Part shown: piece by piece, positions 34,733 to 42,599 of the stretch
Numbering within the stretch: the stretch's first letter is position 1
How the letters are laid out: every line of letters starts with the position of its first letter
Origin: Acidisoma sp965199065
GTDB taxonomy: Bacteria > Pseudomonadota > Alphaproteobacteria > Acetobacterales > Acetobacteraceae
Assembly: GCF_965199065.1 (NCBI RefSeq)
Contig: NZ_CBDAQN010000003.1
Location: 1,922,001 to 1,986,000, forward strand
Length of the DNA stretch: 64,000 nucleotides
Direction: 5' to 3'
Position numbers and translations under genes: made by a program
The notes under the pieces: generated by a model
Told to the model about the DNA's origin: nothing
Database searches by the model: none
What the model saw: only the letters and a program-made list of their open reading frames with translations

Positions 34733-36591
34733 CAGAAGGCCTGTCCGATGCCGATATAGATTTGGAAGTTGCCGCTATTCGGTTGCTTGACCACCGGCAC
34801 CGCGAAATCGACCCGGATCGGCCCGATCGGTGTGTAGTAGCGCAGCCCGACACCGGCCCCGATCTTCAGCGAGCCTTGGAAGGGTGATGCGGATGCGTTG
34901 ACCTGCCCCGCATCGACGAACAGAGCGGTCCCAAAGCTGCCGCCAAAGCGCTGCCGATATTCGATCGTGCCGGCATCGATCGCTGTGCCGCCCTCCGGGT
35001 TGCCGTCGGCGAATTGCGGTCCGACCGACTGATAGGCATAGCCCCGGATCGTGGCACTGCCGCCGGCATAGAATCGTTGATCCGGCGGCAGCTGGAAGGT
35101 GGAGGCACCCTGCACCGATCCGACGAGCGCGCGGAGCGCGATGACGCTGCGGCCGCGGCCGGTGAGGTCGATGTATGTCGAACCCGACAGCTGCAGGATG
35201 GTGAAGGTGGCGCTGGGAGCGAGCAGAGACTCGGTCGGCGTTACTGTCGCCTGGGCCCGGATGCCGCGCGTGGCGTCGAAGAGCGAATTGGTGCTGTCGT
35301 ATTTCAGGCCGAGCGGCAGCTGTATGAGGTCGTAGTCCCGGGTAACGCCCTCCTGCTCATCCTGTTCCACGGTTCCCAGGACGCCGATGTTCACGCTCCA
35401 ATGTGTGCCGATCTTGCGTGTGAGCGTGGTGCCCGCGAATTCCGCCGTTTGCCGGTAAGCGGTGAAATCCTGTTTCACCGCGCCGACGTTGAAGCTCAGG
35501 CTCTGGTTCCGCTCGAAGAACGCCGGCAGCGTGTAGGTCGCGCCGACGTTGTAGCCGAGGCCCGTCGAGCTGGAGCCGCCGAGCCCGGTTGCGGCGGCGC
35601 TGAGGGTCAGCGTCTCGCCATTGCCGAACAGGTTGTGGTGGGTCCAGCTCGCGCCGAGGAGGCCGCCGGTATCCGTCGCGTAGCCCGCGGTGAAACTGAC
35701 CGTCCGCGGCGGGCCCTCCTTGACGACGAGCGTGATCGGCAGCCGTCCGTCGGGCGAAAGCTTGTCAGCGGGCACGGCTTGGACAGAGGAGAAGACGCCG
35801 AGGGCCGCCAGATTTTGCCGGGCGTTCTCGATCTTGTTCGGATTGAACTGCTGCCCCGAATGGAGCGTCAGTTCCCGCCGGACAAACGGTTCGTGCACGG
35901 TTCGCAGCCCGGCGATTGTTATGGCGCCGATATCGACGCGCGGCCCCGTGGTCACGTTGTAGGTCACGTCGATCGTGTGCTGTGCGGGGTTTTCGAACGC
36001 GCTGGGCACCGCGACCTTGGAGAAAGGGTAGCCCTCGTCGAGCAGGGCCGTCTGCAGCCGGGCACCGGCGGCCAGAACATCCTCTGCCCGGGCAGGCTGC
36101 CCGCTCTCGAGCTTGAAAGCTTCGCGAGCCTCGGCCGGCACCGCGCCTTTCAAGGCCACGCGACCCAGATGGAACAGCGGCCCGCGCGTGAGCGTCACGA
36201 CCACAGGCACGGGCGTGGCGGCGGAATACGCCGCGAGGCGCGCCGGAAGGCTAGGATCATCGATCGGGCGGCCGTCGATGGTAATGCCGACGCTGCCGTC
36301 ATAGTAGCCGGCGCTGTCCAGCACCGTTTGCAGCCGGTTCTGGTCGGCGCGCGCCCGGAGGACGAGGGCGAAAGGACCGGCTGGCGCCTTCAGCCGCAGG
36401 GAAGCAAGATCCGATGTCGCCGCCGCCAGCGTGTCGAGCGCCTTATCGCCTGTCTTGACGAAGGTGACGGCATAGGGCTGCGGATCGGCGGCACGGCTCG
36501 GGGTCGCGCAAACTAGCGCCGCAGCGGCAGTCGCCGTCCGAACCGCGTGCCCCGTCCATCGGCGCCGGAGCGCGCGTAAATCTGGCGGCAG
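34732..36591 (-). CDS. tamA: Translocation and assembly module subunit TamA (Omp85 family)
   Basis: Outer-membrane Omp85 protein with N-terminal POTRA domains and a C-terminal 16-strand barrel ending KQPNSGNFQIYIGIGQAF, partner of TamB. The frame has no ATG, GTG or TTG before a GTG at 36324, yet the upstream frame, open to a stop at 36619-36621, encodes an obvious signal peptide (TATAAAALVCATPSRAA) and the first POTRA part (PYAVTFVKTGDKALDTL, then VLDSAGYYDG). I give the CTG at 36591, eight bases after GGGAGG, making 619 aa, normal for TamA. Alternatives are a frameshift near an out-of-frame ATG at 36597-36599, or another rare start. Confidence 0.85.
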   Translation of the reverse strand: MPPDLRALRRRWTGHAVRTATAAAALVCATPSRAADPQPYAVTFVKTGDKALDTLAAATSDLASLRLKAPAGPFALVLRARADQNRLQTVLDSAGYYDGSVGITIDGRPIDDPSLPARLAAYSAATPVPVVVTLTRGPLFHLGRVALKGAVPAEAREAFKLESGQPARAEDVLAAGARLQTALLDEGYPFSKVAVPSAFENPAQHTIDVTYNVTTGPRVDIGAITIAGLRTVHEPFVRRELTLHSGQQFNPNKIENARQNLAALGVFSSVQAVPADKLSPDGRLPITLVVKEGPPRTVSFTAGYATDTGGLLGASWTHHNLFGNGETLTLSAAATGLGGSSSTGLGYNVGATYTLPAFFERNQSLSFNVGAVKQDFTAYRQTAEFAGTTLTRKIGTHWSVNIGVLGTVEQDEQEGVTRDYDLIQLPLGLKYDSTNSLFDATRGIRAQATVTPTESLLAPSATFTILQLSGSTYIDLTGRGRSVIALRALVGSVQGASTFQLPPDQRFYAGGSATIRGYAYQSVGPQFADGNPEGGTAIDAGTIEYRQRFGGSFGTALFVDAGQVNASASPFQGSLKIGAGVGLRYYTPIGPIRVDFAVPVVKQPNSGNFQIYIGIGQAF

Positions 36592-36735
36592 ATTACCATC
36601 CTCCCACTCACCCGCGGACTATGCTCACCCTTGCCGCGTACAATGGCTAGATGGCCAGTTCGTGTCAGGCCGCAAGGTAACTGCATTCGCTAGATCACGC
36701 TCGCGTGATCTTGCTGTCCGGCGAAGGTCGGGTAC

Positions 36736-36764
36736 AGCAAGAAGGGCCGGTTTCCCGGCCCTTC
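36736..36764 (-). terminator. Probable terminator of the hsp20 gene
   Basis: GAAGGGCCGG at 36741-36750 and CCGGCCCTTC at 36755-36764 form a perfect 10-bp stem with a TTTC loop. On the minus strand it is followed by TTGCTGT, a modest T-rich tail. It lies about 55 bp past the hsp20 stop. A separate 8-bp dyad (GATCACGC/GCGTGATC, 36693-36710) lies nearer to tamA. Confidence 0.6.
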
Positions 36765-36817
36765 CAGCTCAGATGCCAAGCAGCACGCTATGTGCTGCCA
36801 CATCGGACGAGCGCGTG

Positions 36818-37291
36818 TTACGCCGCCTGAGCGGCGGGCTCGGCCTCGGTGGTAATGACCTTCTGCGTGTCCTGGGCGACCGCGATCGCAATCCGGCGCG
36901 GCTTGAGAGCCTCCGGGACGACGCGCTTCAGGCCCACATGCAGCAGCCCATTCGTGAGGCCCGCGTCCTCGACGACGATATGATCGGCGAGGGCGAAACG
37001 GCGTTCGAAAGACCGTCCGGCGATGCCCCGGTAGAGGGTGGCGACCTTGTCGCTCGCAGTGGGGCGAACCCGGCCGGTCACGATCAGCGTGTTGTCCCGG
37101 ACCGTCACGTCGAGATCGTCGGGCGAGAACCCAGCGACTGCGATCGAGACACGGTAGCTGTCCTCGCCGGTCTTCTCGATATTGTAGGGAGGGAAGGTTG
37201 TGGAAGCGGCTTCCTGTAGTCCATCGACGACTTGAGCGAGACGGTCGAAACCGATGGCTGTACGGAATAGGGGCGCGAAATCGCGAGTCAT
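36818..37291 (-). CDS. ibpA: Hsp20/alpha-crystallin family small heat-shock protein
   Basis: A 157-aa IbpA-type chaperone holding unfolded proteins in large oligomers. The N-terminal arm starts TRDFAPLFRTAIGFDRL; the alpha-crystallin domain spans about residues 35-130 (YNIEKTGEDSYRVSIAVAGF onward), and the family IxI/V-like tail is in the basic RRIAIA segment. The leader before the ATG folds into a hairpin that hides the AGGAGG ribosome binding site, as in ROSE thermometers, and an RpoH-like promoter lies upstream. Both indicate heat induction at transcription and translation. Confidence 0.92.
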   Translation of the reverse strand: MTRDFAPLFRTAIGFDRLAQVVDGLQEAASTTFPPYNIEKTGEDSYRVSIAVAGFSPDDLDVTVRDNTLIVTGRVRPTASDKVATLYRGIAGRSFERRFALADHIVVEDAGLTNGLLHVGLKRVVPEALKPRRIAIAVAQDTQKVITTEAEPAAQAA

Positions 37292-37295
37292 ATGA

Positions 37296-37317
37296 AACCT
37301 CCTGTTAAAGCAAGGTT
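37296..37317 (-). promoter_or_regulatory. ROSE-type RNA thermometer hairpin covering the hsp20 ribosome binding site
   Basis: On the minus strand AACCUUGCU pairs with AGGAGGUU around a UUAAC loop: A-U, A-U, C-G, C-G, U-A, U-G, one unpaired G, C-G, U-A. The UUGCU segment opposite AGGA with an unpaired G is the defining feature of ROSE elements in front of alphaproteobacterial hsp20 genes. It ends four bases before the ATG, so melting would free the Shine-Dalgarno. Confidence 0.75.
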
Positions 37318-37338
37318 ATTTAAGTCATGGAACCGCCC

Positions 37339-37364
37339 GATGGGCCGGCTCCGCAGTCCCCAAG
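37339..37364 (-). promoter_or_regulatory. RpoH (sigma-32)-like promoter of hsp20
   Basis: On the minus strand CTTGGGG, 13 bases, CCCATC: close to the heat-shock pattern CTTGAAA-N13-CCCCAT in its most conserved CTTG and CCAT parts. It lies about 48 bp upstream of the start codon, leaving room for the ROSE hairpin in the leader. Confidence 0.5.
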
Positions 37365-37390
37365 GCCCCGGCTGGGCACCTCGGTAGCTG

Positions 37391-37430
37391 TAAAATAGAA
37401 AGGGCTGCTTCCCGGTTCAAGAAGCAGCCC
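37391..37430 (-). terminator. Rho-independent terminator of rpmE
   Basis: GGGCTGCTTC (37402-37411) and GAAGCAGCCC (37421-37430) form a perfect 10-bp stem with a 9-base loop. On the minus strand it is followed by TTTCTATTTTA, and it lies 30 bp past the rpmE stop. It insulates rpmE from hsp20. Confidence 0.85.
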
Positions 37431-37461
37431 CTCAAAAATCTTGTGGATGCGGTGGAAACCG

Positions 37462-37689
37462 TCAGCCCTTGCGGACGCCGATGCCCGCGAACTTCTTGTT
37501 GAACTTCGCGATCTGGCCGCCGGTATCGATGATGCGCTGCTGACCGGTCCAGGCCGGATGAGACTTCGGGTCGATGTCGAGCCGCAACGTGTCGCCCGCC
37601 TTACCCATACAGGACCGAGTTTTGAACTCCGTCCCGTCGGTCATGACGATGTTGATCTCGTGGTAATCGGGGTGAATATTGGACTTCAT
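37462..37689 (-). CDS. rpmE: 50S ribosomal protein L31, zinc-free type
   Basis: A 75-aa L31 protein starting MKSNIHPDYHEINIVMTDGT, with SHPAWTGQQ and the KFNKKF end. It has a single Cys (RSCMGK) instead of the CxxC pair of zinc-binding L31, the usual form in Alphaproteobacteria, so it should not need zinc. It is a single-gene unit ending in a strong terminator. Confidence 0.95.
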   Translation of the reverse strand: MKSNIHPDYHEINIVMTDGTEFKTRSCMGKAGDTLRLDIDPKSHPAWTGQQRIIDTGGQIAKFNKKFAGIGVRKG

Positions 37690-37844
37690 CTCATTCCGTT
37701 CCTGTCGGCGCCACCGATACGACCGGCAGCGGGGAAAGCGGGGCCTATAAACGGCGCGGACGCCCAGCGCAACACGGGCGCGCGCGCGTCGAGCCCGCGT
37801 GGAGTTGCTCGGTAATCTCGTCGGCTCCTACTGCGCTATCGGGA

Positions 37845-38492
37845 CTAGCCCGCCTTCGCCTTCTTGCCATGGTGCGGGGCGCCCGGCATGTCGCTGAGGA
37901 ACACGGTGTCCGCCACCTTCTGCTGCGCCGGCGGCATGGTCTGATAAAGCGCCGTGAAGGCGGCAGCGCTCTTCTTCAACCCTTCGAGGCGCAGCTGCTC
38001 CAGGCTGATGAAGGAATTCAGGTCCGCGAGGGCGTTCATCGTCGGCAACTGTTCCCGGCGCTGGCGGTAGGCCTGCCCAAGTTGAGCTGCGCTGTCCTTC
38101 ATCGAGGCGGCGAAGTCCTCCCACAGTGGCTCCTCCGTCTGGGTGATGGCCAGCTCTTCATGCAGGGCGGCCAGGTAGCCGCTCATGCCGCGGCTGGCAT
38201 GATCGGGGATCTTGTGCGGTTTGGAGCCGGCGTCCGTGCCTGCGGCTCCCGCGGCTCCCGCGGCTCCTGCGGGTGTCCCGGAGGTGCTTCCCGAAGCCGG
38301 GACTTCGGCGGGCGCTGTCGTGGTGGCGGCGGATGGAACGGCGGGCGTCGCCGCGGGCGGGACGGTCGTCGCGGGGGCGGTCGCGCTCTGCGCCTGGGCT
38401 CCTGGGCTCCAGCCGGTCAATCCCAGGGTGGACGCAGCGCCGATGCCGAGCAGGAGAGCGAGTCCCGGCAAAGTTTTAGGACGAATTGTCAT
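37845..38492 (-). CDS. Spy/CpxP-like periplasmic protein
   Basis: A 215-aa exported protein with a signal peptide (MTIRPKTLPGLALLLGIGAA, cleavage near AQAQ), then an Ala/Thr/Pro/Gly-rich linker of about 60 residues, then an all-helical domain (LAALHEELAITQTEEPLWED, ending QQKVADTVFLSDMPG) resembling Spy/LTXXQ periplasmic chaperones. The start follows GAGGGTAACGCCG; the open frame upstream is not signal-like. The long low-complexity linker is unusual for Spy. It could help periplasmic protein folding under stress. The match is by eye. Confidence 0.75.
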   Translation of the reverse strand: MTIRPKTLPGLALLLGIGAASTLGLTGWSPGAQAQSATAPATTVPPAATPAVPSAATTTAPAEVPASGSTSGTPAGAAGAAGAAGTDAGSKPHKIPDHASRGMSGYLAALHEELAITQTEEPLWEDFAASMKDSAAQLGQAYRQRREQLPTMNALADLNSFISLEQLRLEGLKKSAAAFTALYQTMPPAQQKVADTVFLSDMPGAPHHGKKAKAG

Positions 38493-38622
38493 CGGCGTTA
38501 CCCTCAGTGAAAGCAGGAATGGCGGCCTGAAACATTCATTGCATAATTCAAACGAAAAGTCACTTCGATCTGAGCTTCGACAACCGCGGTTCAGCTTGGA
38601 GCATGAACGACGCGCCGGCCGG

Positions 38623-39711
38623 TCATTCGTGCAGAATTGCACGGCCATACTGGTCGGGCAGCTTAGGCTCGACGCCCAGCCGCCGCGCTGCCCGCAGAGG
38701 CCAGCTGGGATCGGCCAATACAGCCCTCGCCAGCAACACGATGTCGGCCCGGCCGTTGGCCACGATCTCGGCGGCGAGCGCCGGCTGGTCGATCAACCCT
38801 ACGGCGCCGGTGGCGATCCCCGCCTCGCGCCGCAACAGATCGGCAAAGGGCACTTGGTAGCCAGGGTGGAGCGACGGGATTTTCTGCTCCGGCGAAATGC
38901 CGCCCGCGGAACAGTCGATGAGGTCGACATCGCCGCGCGCGGCAAGCATCCGGGCTACGGTCAGGATGTCGCCATCCGGCGTCAGTCCGCCCGGCATGAA
39001 GTCTGAGCAGGAGAGGCGCACGAAAACCGGCAAGTCCTCCGGCCAGACGGCACGGACCGCATCCAGCACCTCCAGCAGGAATCGCGCCCGGCCGGCAACG
39101 TCCCCACCGTAGCCGTCATTCCGCGTGTTCGAGATGGGCGACAGGAACGAGTGGATCAGGTAGCCGTGGGCGCCATGGATCTCGGCGATCTTGAAGCCGG
39201 CCGCCAGCGCCCGCCGTGCGGTCTCGGCGAAGGACCGGATGATCTCGCCGATCTCGCTGGTCGTCAGGGCGTGCGGCTCCGGGTCCTTCCTCGGAAAAGG
39301 GATGCTCGACGGCGCCACAGTGCGCCAGCCGCCTTGATCGATGGGGATGTAGCTATCGCCTTCCCATGGCGAGGTGCAGCTCGCCTTGCGGCCCGCGTGG
39401 GCGATCTGAATGCCGGGCACCGCGCCGCCCATCGTTATCATGGCGGCAAGCCGCGCGTAGGCCGCCTGTTGCTCGTCGTTGTAGAGCCCGAGATCGCCGG
39501 GAGTGATACGCCCGATCGGTGACACCGAGCTCGCCTCGGTGAACACGATCCCGGCGCCGCCTACGGCGCGGGCTCCGAGATGCTGAAGGTGCCAATCCCC
39601 TGGCAGACCGTCGGTCGCCGAGTACTGGCACATTGGCGCGACGGCCAGCCGGTTGCGGGCGGTCACCGAGCGGAAGGATATCGGCTCGAACAAAAGCGGG
39701 GTGTGCGCCAT
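38623..39711 (-). CDS. NADH:flavin oxidoreductase, old yellow enzyme family (YqjM/NamA-like)
   Basis: A 362-aa FMN-dependent ene-reductase. YqjM-class features are visible: the cysteine in VAPMCQYSA, GIQIAHAGRKAS, and the His pair and Tyr in AEIHGAHGYLIHSFLSP with NTRNDGYGG. It reduces activated C=C bonds, for example in quinones, enones or N-ethylmaleimide, and may help detoxify electrophiles. It is divergent from pdxY with a 157-bp gap. Length is typical. Confidence 0.92.
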   Translation of the reverse strand: MAHTPLLFEPISFRSVTARNRLAVAPMCQYSATDGLPGDWHLQHLGARAVGGAGIVFTEASSVSPIGRITPGDLGLYNDEQQAAYARLAAMITMGGAVPGIQIAHAGRKASCTSPWEGDSYIPIDQGGWRTVAPSSIPFPRKDPEPHALTTSEIGEIIRSFAETARRALAAGFKIAEIHGAHGYLIHSFLSPISNTRNDGYGGDVAGRARFLLEVLDAVRAVWPEDLPVFVRLSCSDFMPGGLTPDGDILTVARMLAARGDVDLIDCSAGGISPEQKIPSLHPGYQVPFADLLRREAGIATGAVGLIDQPALAAEIVANGRADIVLLARAVLADPSWPLRAARRLGVEPKLPDQYGRAILHE

Positions 39712-39868
39712 GGTGATCCTCGGGTGGGTTCGCGGTATCTCAGCGGCGGGATGGCATCGGGTGATATAGGCGGGTGGTCACGGCTTGCCACTCCCGGCGC
39801 AGGTTCGCCAGATGGCGCCGCGCCACGCAACATTCACCTTTGATCCAGATGACTGCCAAGGACGCCCG

Positions 39869-40717
39869 ATGAACATTCTCTCCATCCAATCCTGGGTCTC
39901 CTATGGCCACGTCGGCAACGCCGCCGCCATCTTCCCGATGCAGCGCCTCGGCGCCGAGGTCTGGGCCGTGAACACCGTCCAGTTCTCGAACCACACCGGT
40001 TACGGTGCCTGGCGCGGCATGGTGCTGCCGCCCGCGCACATCCGCGAACTGGTGGCCGGCATTGAGGAGCGTGGTGCTCTGCCGGGATGTGACGCCTTGC
40101 TCTCGGGCTACCTCGGCGACCCGGAGGTGGCCGAGGCGGTGCTGGACGCTCGCGCGCGTGTTCTACTTGCACATCCAGGAGCGCTCTACTGCGCCGATCC
40201 GGTCATCGGAGACGACAACACCGGCATCTACGTCCGGCCCGGCGTCGCCGAGTTGATCAGGGACCGGATCGTGCCGGCCGCCGACATCCTCACCCCGAAC
40301 CTGTTCGAGCTCAGATACCTCACCGGGTCGCCCTGCGGCTCGCTCGATGAGGTGAAGGCGGCGGTCACGTCCCTGCAGGCGCGGGGGCCGCGCCGCGTGC
40401 TGGTGACCAGCCTGCGGACGCATGACACGCCCGCCGACCACCTTGATATGCTCGCGGCCGAGGATGGGCGGTTCCACCTGCTGCGGACGCCGCTGCTGCC
40501 GCTCGCGGTCAACGGCGCGGGTGACGCCGTCGCGGCTCTTTTTCTTGTTCATTGTCTGAAGACCGGCTCGGCGGCGGCCGCGCTGGGCGCCGCCGGTTCC
40601 TCGGTTTTCGGCATCCTGCGCCGGACGGCGGAGCTGGGGCAGCGCGAGATCGCCCTGATCGCCGCCCAGGAGGAGCTTGTGGCGCCGAGCAGGGTTCTCG
40701 TGCCGATCCCCGTCTAG
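39869..40717 (+). CDS. pdxY: Pyridoxal kinase PdxY
   Basis: A 282-aa ribokinase-superfamily enzyme that phosphorylates pyridoxal in the salvage pathway to PLP. Signatures are LSIQSWVSYGHVGNAAAIFP, the VQFSNHTGYGAWRGMVL substrate region, DPVIGDDNTG-like ADPVIGDD, the LTPNLFELRYLTG motif and the anion-hole VNGAGDAVAALFL near residue 215. Start ATG follows AAGGACGCCCG; the frame is open 28 codons upstream without family similarity. An inverted repeat, CCGCTCCGGGT/ACCGGGAGCGG with one mismatch (40720-40762), follows the stop and may act as a transcription end without a T-run. Confidence 0.92.
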   Translation: MNILSIQSWVSYGHVGNAAAIFPMQRLGAEVWAVNTVQFSNHTGYGAWRGMVLPPAHIRELVAGIEERGALPGCDALLSGYLGDPEVAEAVLDARARVLLAHPGALYCADPVIGDDNTGIYVRPGVAELIRDRIVPAADILTPNLFELRYLTGSPCGSLDEVKAAVTSLQARGPRRVLVTSLRTHDTPADHLDMLAAEDGRFHLLRTPLLPLAVNGAGDAVAALFLVHCLKTGSAAAALGAAGSSVFGILRRTAELGQREIALIAAQEELVAPSRVLVPIPV

Positions 40718-40819
40718 TCCCGCTCCGGGTGAAAAGCGGGGTCCCTGTCTAACCGGGAGCGGCTGCTATATGACGCCGAGGCTTCGCTACGGCGCAGTTT
40801 TCACGTGGAAGGAACTCCC

Positions 40820-41170
40820 ATGAGCAAGATCATCCGCACCAATCCCGGCCCTGTCCTGGCGCAGGCCGTCGAGTATCACGGCTTCGTCTACCTGCAGGGC
40901 TGCACGGCCCAGGACCTGACCAAGGACATCACCGGGCAGACCGAGGAAGTGCTGGCTCAGATCGACGACCTGCTCGAGCAGCACGGCACCGACAAGACCC
41001 GGCTTCTGCAGGCCCAGATCTGGGTCAAGCACATCACCGACCGGCCGGCCATGAACGAGGTCTGGTCTGCCTGGCTCCCCGAGGGCATGTCGCCGGCCCG
41101 TGCCTGCGTCGAGGCGAACATGGCCGACGACAAGCATCTGGTCGAGATCATGATCACCGCCTGCAAGTGA
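40820..41170 (+). CDS. RidA (YjgF/YER057c/UK114) family protein
   Basis: A 116-aa trimeric Rid-family protein. The conserved Arg is present in the segment SPARACVEANMADDKHLVEI, where canonical RidA uses it to bind imine or enamine intermediates and release ammonia. The start follows GGAAGGAACTCCC. Located 102 bp after pdxY on the same strand, it makes sense next to a PLP salvage gene because RidA protects PLP enzymes from 2-aminoacrylate. Subfamily not determined. Confidence 0.9.
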   Translation: MSKIIRTNPGPVLAQAVEYHGFVYLQGCTAQDLTKDITGQTEEVLAQIDDLLEQHGTDKTRLLQAQIWVKHITDRPAMNEVWSAWLPEGMSPARACVEANMADDKHLVEIMITACK

Positions 41171-41329
41171 TCTGAAGCGGCCGGCACCGCCCATCGCTCA
41201 CTGCCGGCCGCCGCCTCACCCGCGCAGGTGGTCGATCCCACCGGCGGACCGGCCCACCGCTCGAGCCGCCAAATATTCCGTAATTGAAACAAAGTACAAG
41301 GTCTCTCCAGCCTCTCCGAACTAGCTCAC

Positions 41330-41351
41330 TTCTAGGACTGTGGTCCTAGAA
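41330..41351. repeat. Perfect 9-bp inverted repeat with 4-base loop
   Basis: TTCTAGGAC and GTCCTAGAA flank TGTG. The dyad is itself flanked by direct copies of AGCTCAC (41323-41329 and 41354-41360). No T-run follows on either side, so it is not a standard terminator. It lies about 55 bp upstream of a TTGACA promoter element and could be an operator for the CHAP gene. The 298-bp gap around it contains no ORF. Confidence 0.5.
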
Positions 41352-41391
41352 ACAGCTCACGTTCTGTAGCGAAATTCGACAAAATCGCGCC

Positions 41392-41420
41392 TTGACATGC
41401 ATTTCCGGCGCTAGATGGTT
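41392..41420 (+). promoter_or_regulatory. Sigma-70-like promoter candidate for the CHAP gene
   Basis: A perfect TTGACA -35 at 41392-41397 stands 72 bp upstream of the CHAP start codon. The -10 is unclear: TAGATG (spacing 14) or ATGGTT (spacing 17). The surrounding sequence is less GC-rich than the genes. Confidence 0.4.
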
Positions 41421-41468
41421 GTGTAAGGCACACGGCTCCGTTACCCCGGCTGTCACGAACTGCTGACT

Positions 41469-42434
41469 ATGCTGTTTGGGATGAAGCGGATGCCGATGCG
41501 GATGTTAGTGCGAAAAGCTTTTGTTTTTGCATCATTTCTGATTGCAGGATCGTCCCTTGCGGTTGCCACGGCCCACGCTCACTCGCGAATAATTGATCAT
41601 CATTTTCACGCGCCTGCCGGACACCACACAGGGGGCATGAGACTCGCGCACGTCTCGAAGAACAAACAGCTCGCCTTTCGCGTCCATGGTCGCCACGGCT
41701 CCGTAACGGCGGCGCTCGGTCACGCGGACATGGAACGTGTGACCTATACCGTTCATCGCCACGGCCGAACCTACATGCACACCGTCTGGCGCCCGCGCGG
41801 CAACGGCCTGGAGGCAGGCTCCGACAGCCTCTACGGCAGCGGCGTCTACAATAGCTGGATGGAGTGCGTGCCCTACGCCCGGCGTGTCTCCGGGATTGAT
41901 CTCAAGGGCGATGCCTATCTGTGGTGGGGTGAGGCCGCTGGCCGGTATGAGCGTGGCGACATGCCTGCGCCGGGAAGCGTGCTGAGCTTCCGCAGCAATA
42001 GCCGGATGCGGCTCGGCCACGTCGCCGTCGTGACGGAGGTGGTCAATCAGCGCGAGGTTCTCGTCACTCAGGCGAATTGGGGCGGCGCCGGCTTCGCCCG
42101 CGGCGACATCTCGACCGGCATCTCCGTCATCGATGTTTCGCCGGACAACGACTGGAGCGCGGTCCGGGTGGCGCTCGGGCATTCACCGAACTACGGCTCG
42201 GTGTATCCGACCTATGGGTTCATCTACGGACATGGAACGCCCACCACTCTGATGGCGGATGCCGAACTGCCTGCCCCGCAAATCCTGACGGATCGTCCGC
42301 CGGCCGATCTGCGGACGGTGGCTGAACGCTCCGAGGACCGGACAGTGTTCCGCCAGACGATTGAGTTCGCCTCGGCTCCATCCTTTGAAGGCCCAGCCAT
42401 CGCAACAAGCGTCCCGGATCGTTCCATCCGCTGA
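41469..42434 (+). CDS. Secreted CHAP-domain peptidoglycan hydrolase
   Basis: A 321-aa exported protein with a signal peptide (VFASFLIAGSSLAVATAHAH). The His/Gly-rich linker to about residue 120 is followed by a CHAP amidase/endopeptidase domain with Cys133 in WMECVPYARR, His184 in RLGHVAVV and Asn203 in QANWGG, the expected catalytic set. The C-terminal 60 residues are low complexity. It probably cleaves peptidoglycan cross-links or stem peptides. Start ATG at 41469; an ATG four codons later is an alternative. Confidence 0.88.
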   Translation: MLFGMKRMPMRMLVRKAFVFASFLIAGSSLAVATAHAHSRIIDHHFHAPAGHHTGGMRLAHVSKNKQLAFRVHGRHGSVTAALGHADMERVTYTVHRHGRTYMHTVWRPRGNGLEAGSDSLYGSGVYNSWMECVPYARRVSGIDLKGDAYLWWGEAAGRYERGDMPAPGSVLSFRSNSRMRLGHVAVVTEVVNQREVLVTQANWGGAGFARGDISTGISVIDVSPDNDWSAVRVALGHSPNYGSVYPTYGFIYGHGTPTTLMADAELPAPQILTDRPPADLRTVAERSEDRTVFRQTIEFASAPSFEGPAIATSVPDRSIR

Positions 42435-42599
42435 TCGCTGCCGCCCGCTGCCCCGCGGACTTCCAACAGCGGCTTTCTCGGCCTAGTCTTTCCCCGCGCC
42501 ACAGGGCGCAGGTGAGGAAGGGGGCGTGTCTTCCAGGACTTACGCGATCCAGGAGGCGGTCACGAGCGTGGTGCGCAGGTTTTCGCTCTGATCGGTTTT

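Noticed and set aside
35014..36516. 500-codon plus-strand ORF opposite tamA
   Set aside because: Shadow of tamA, with no family features and no ribosome binding site.
40720..40762. Inverted repeat after pdxY as a rho-independent terminator
   Set aside because: The stem has one mismatch, the loop is long (21 bases) and no T-run follows; mentioned only under pdxY.
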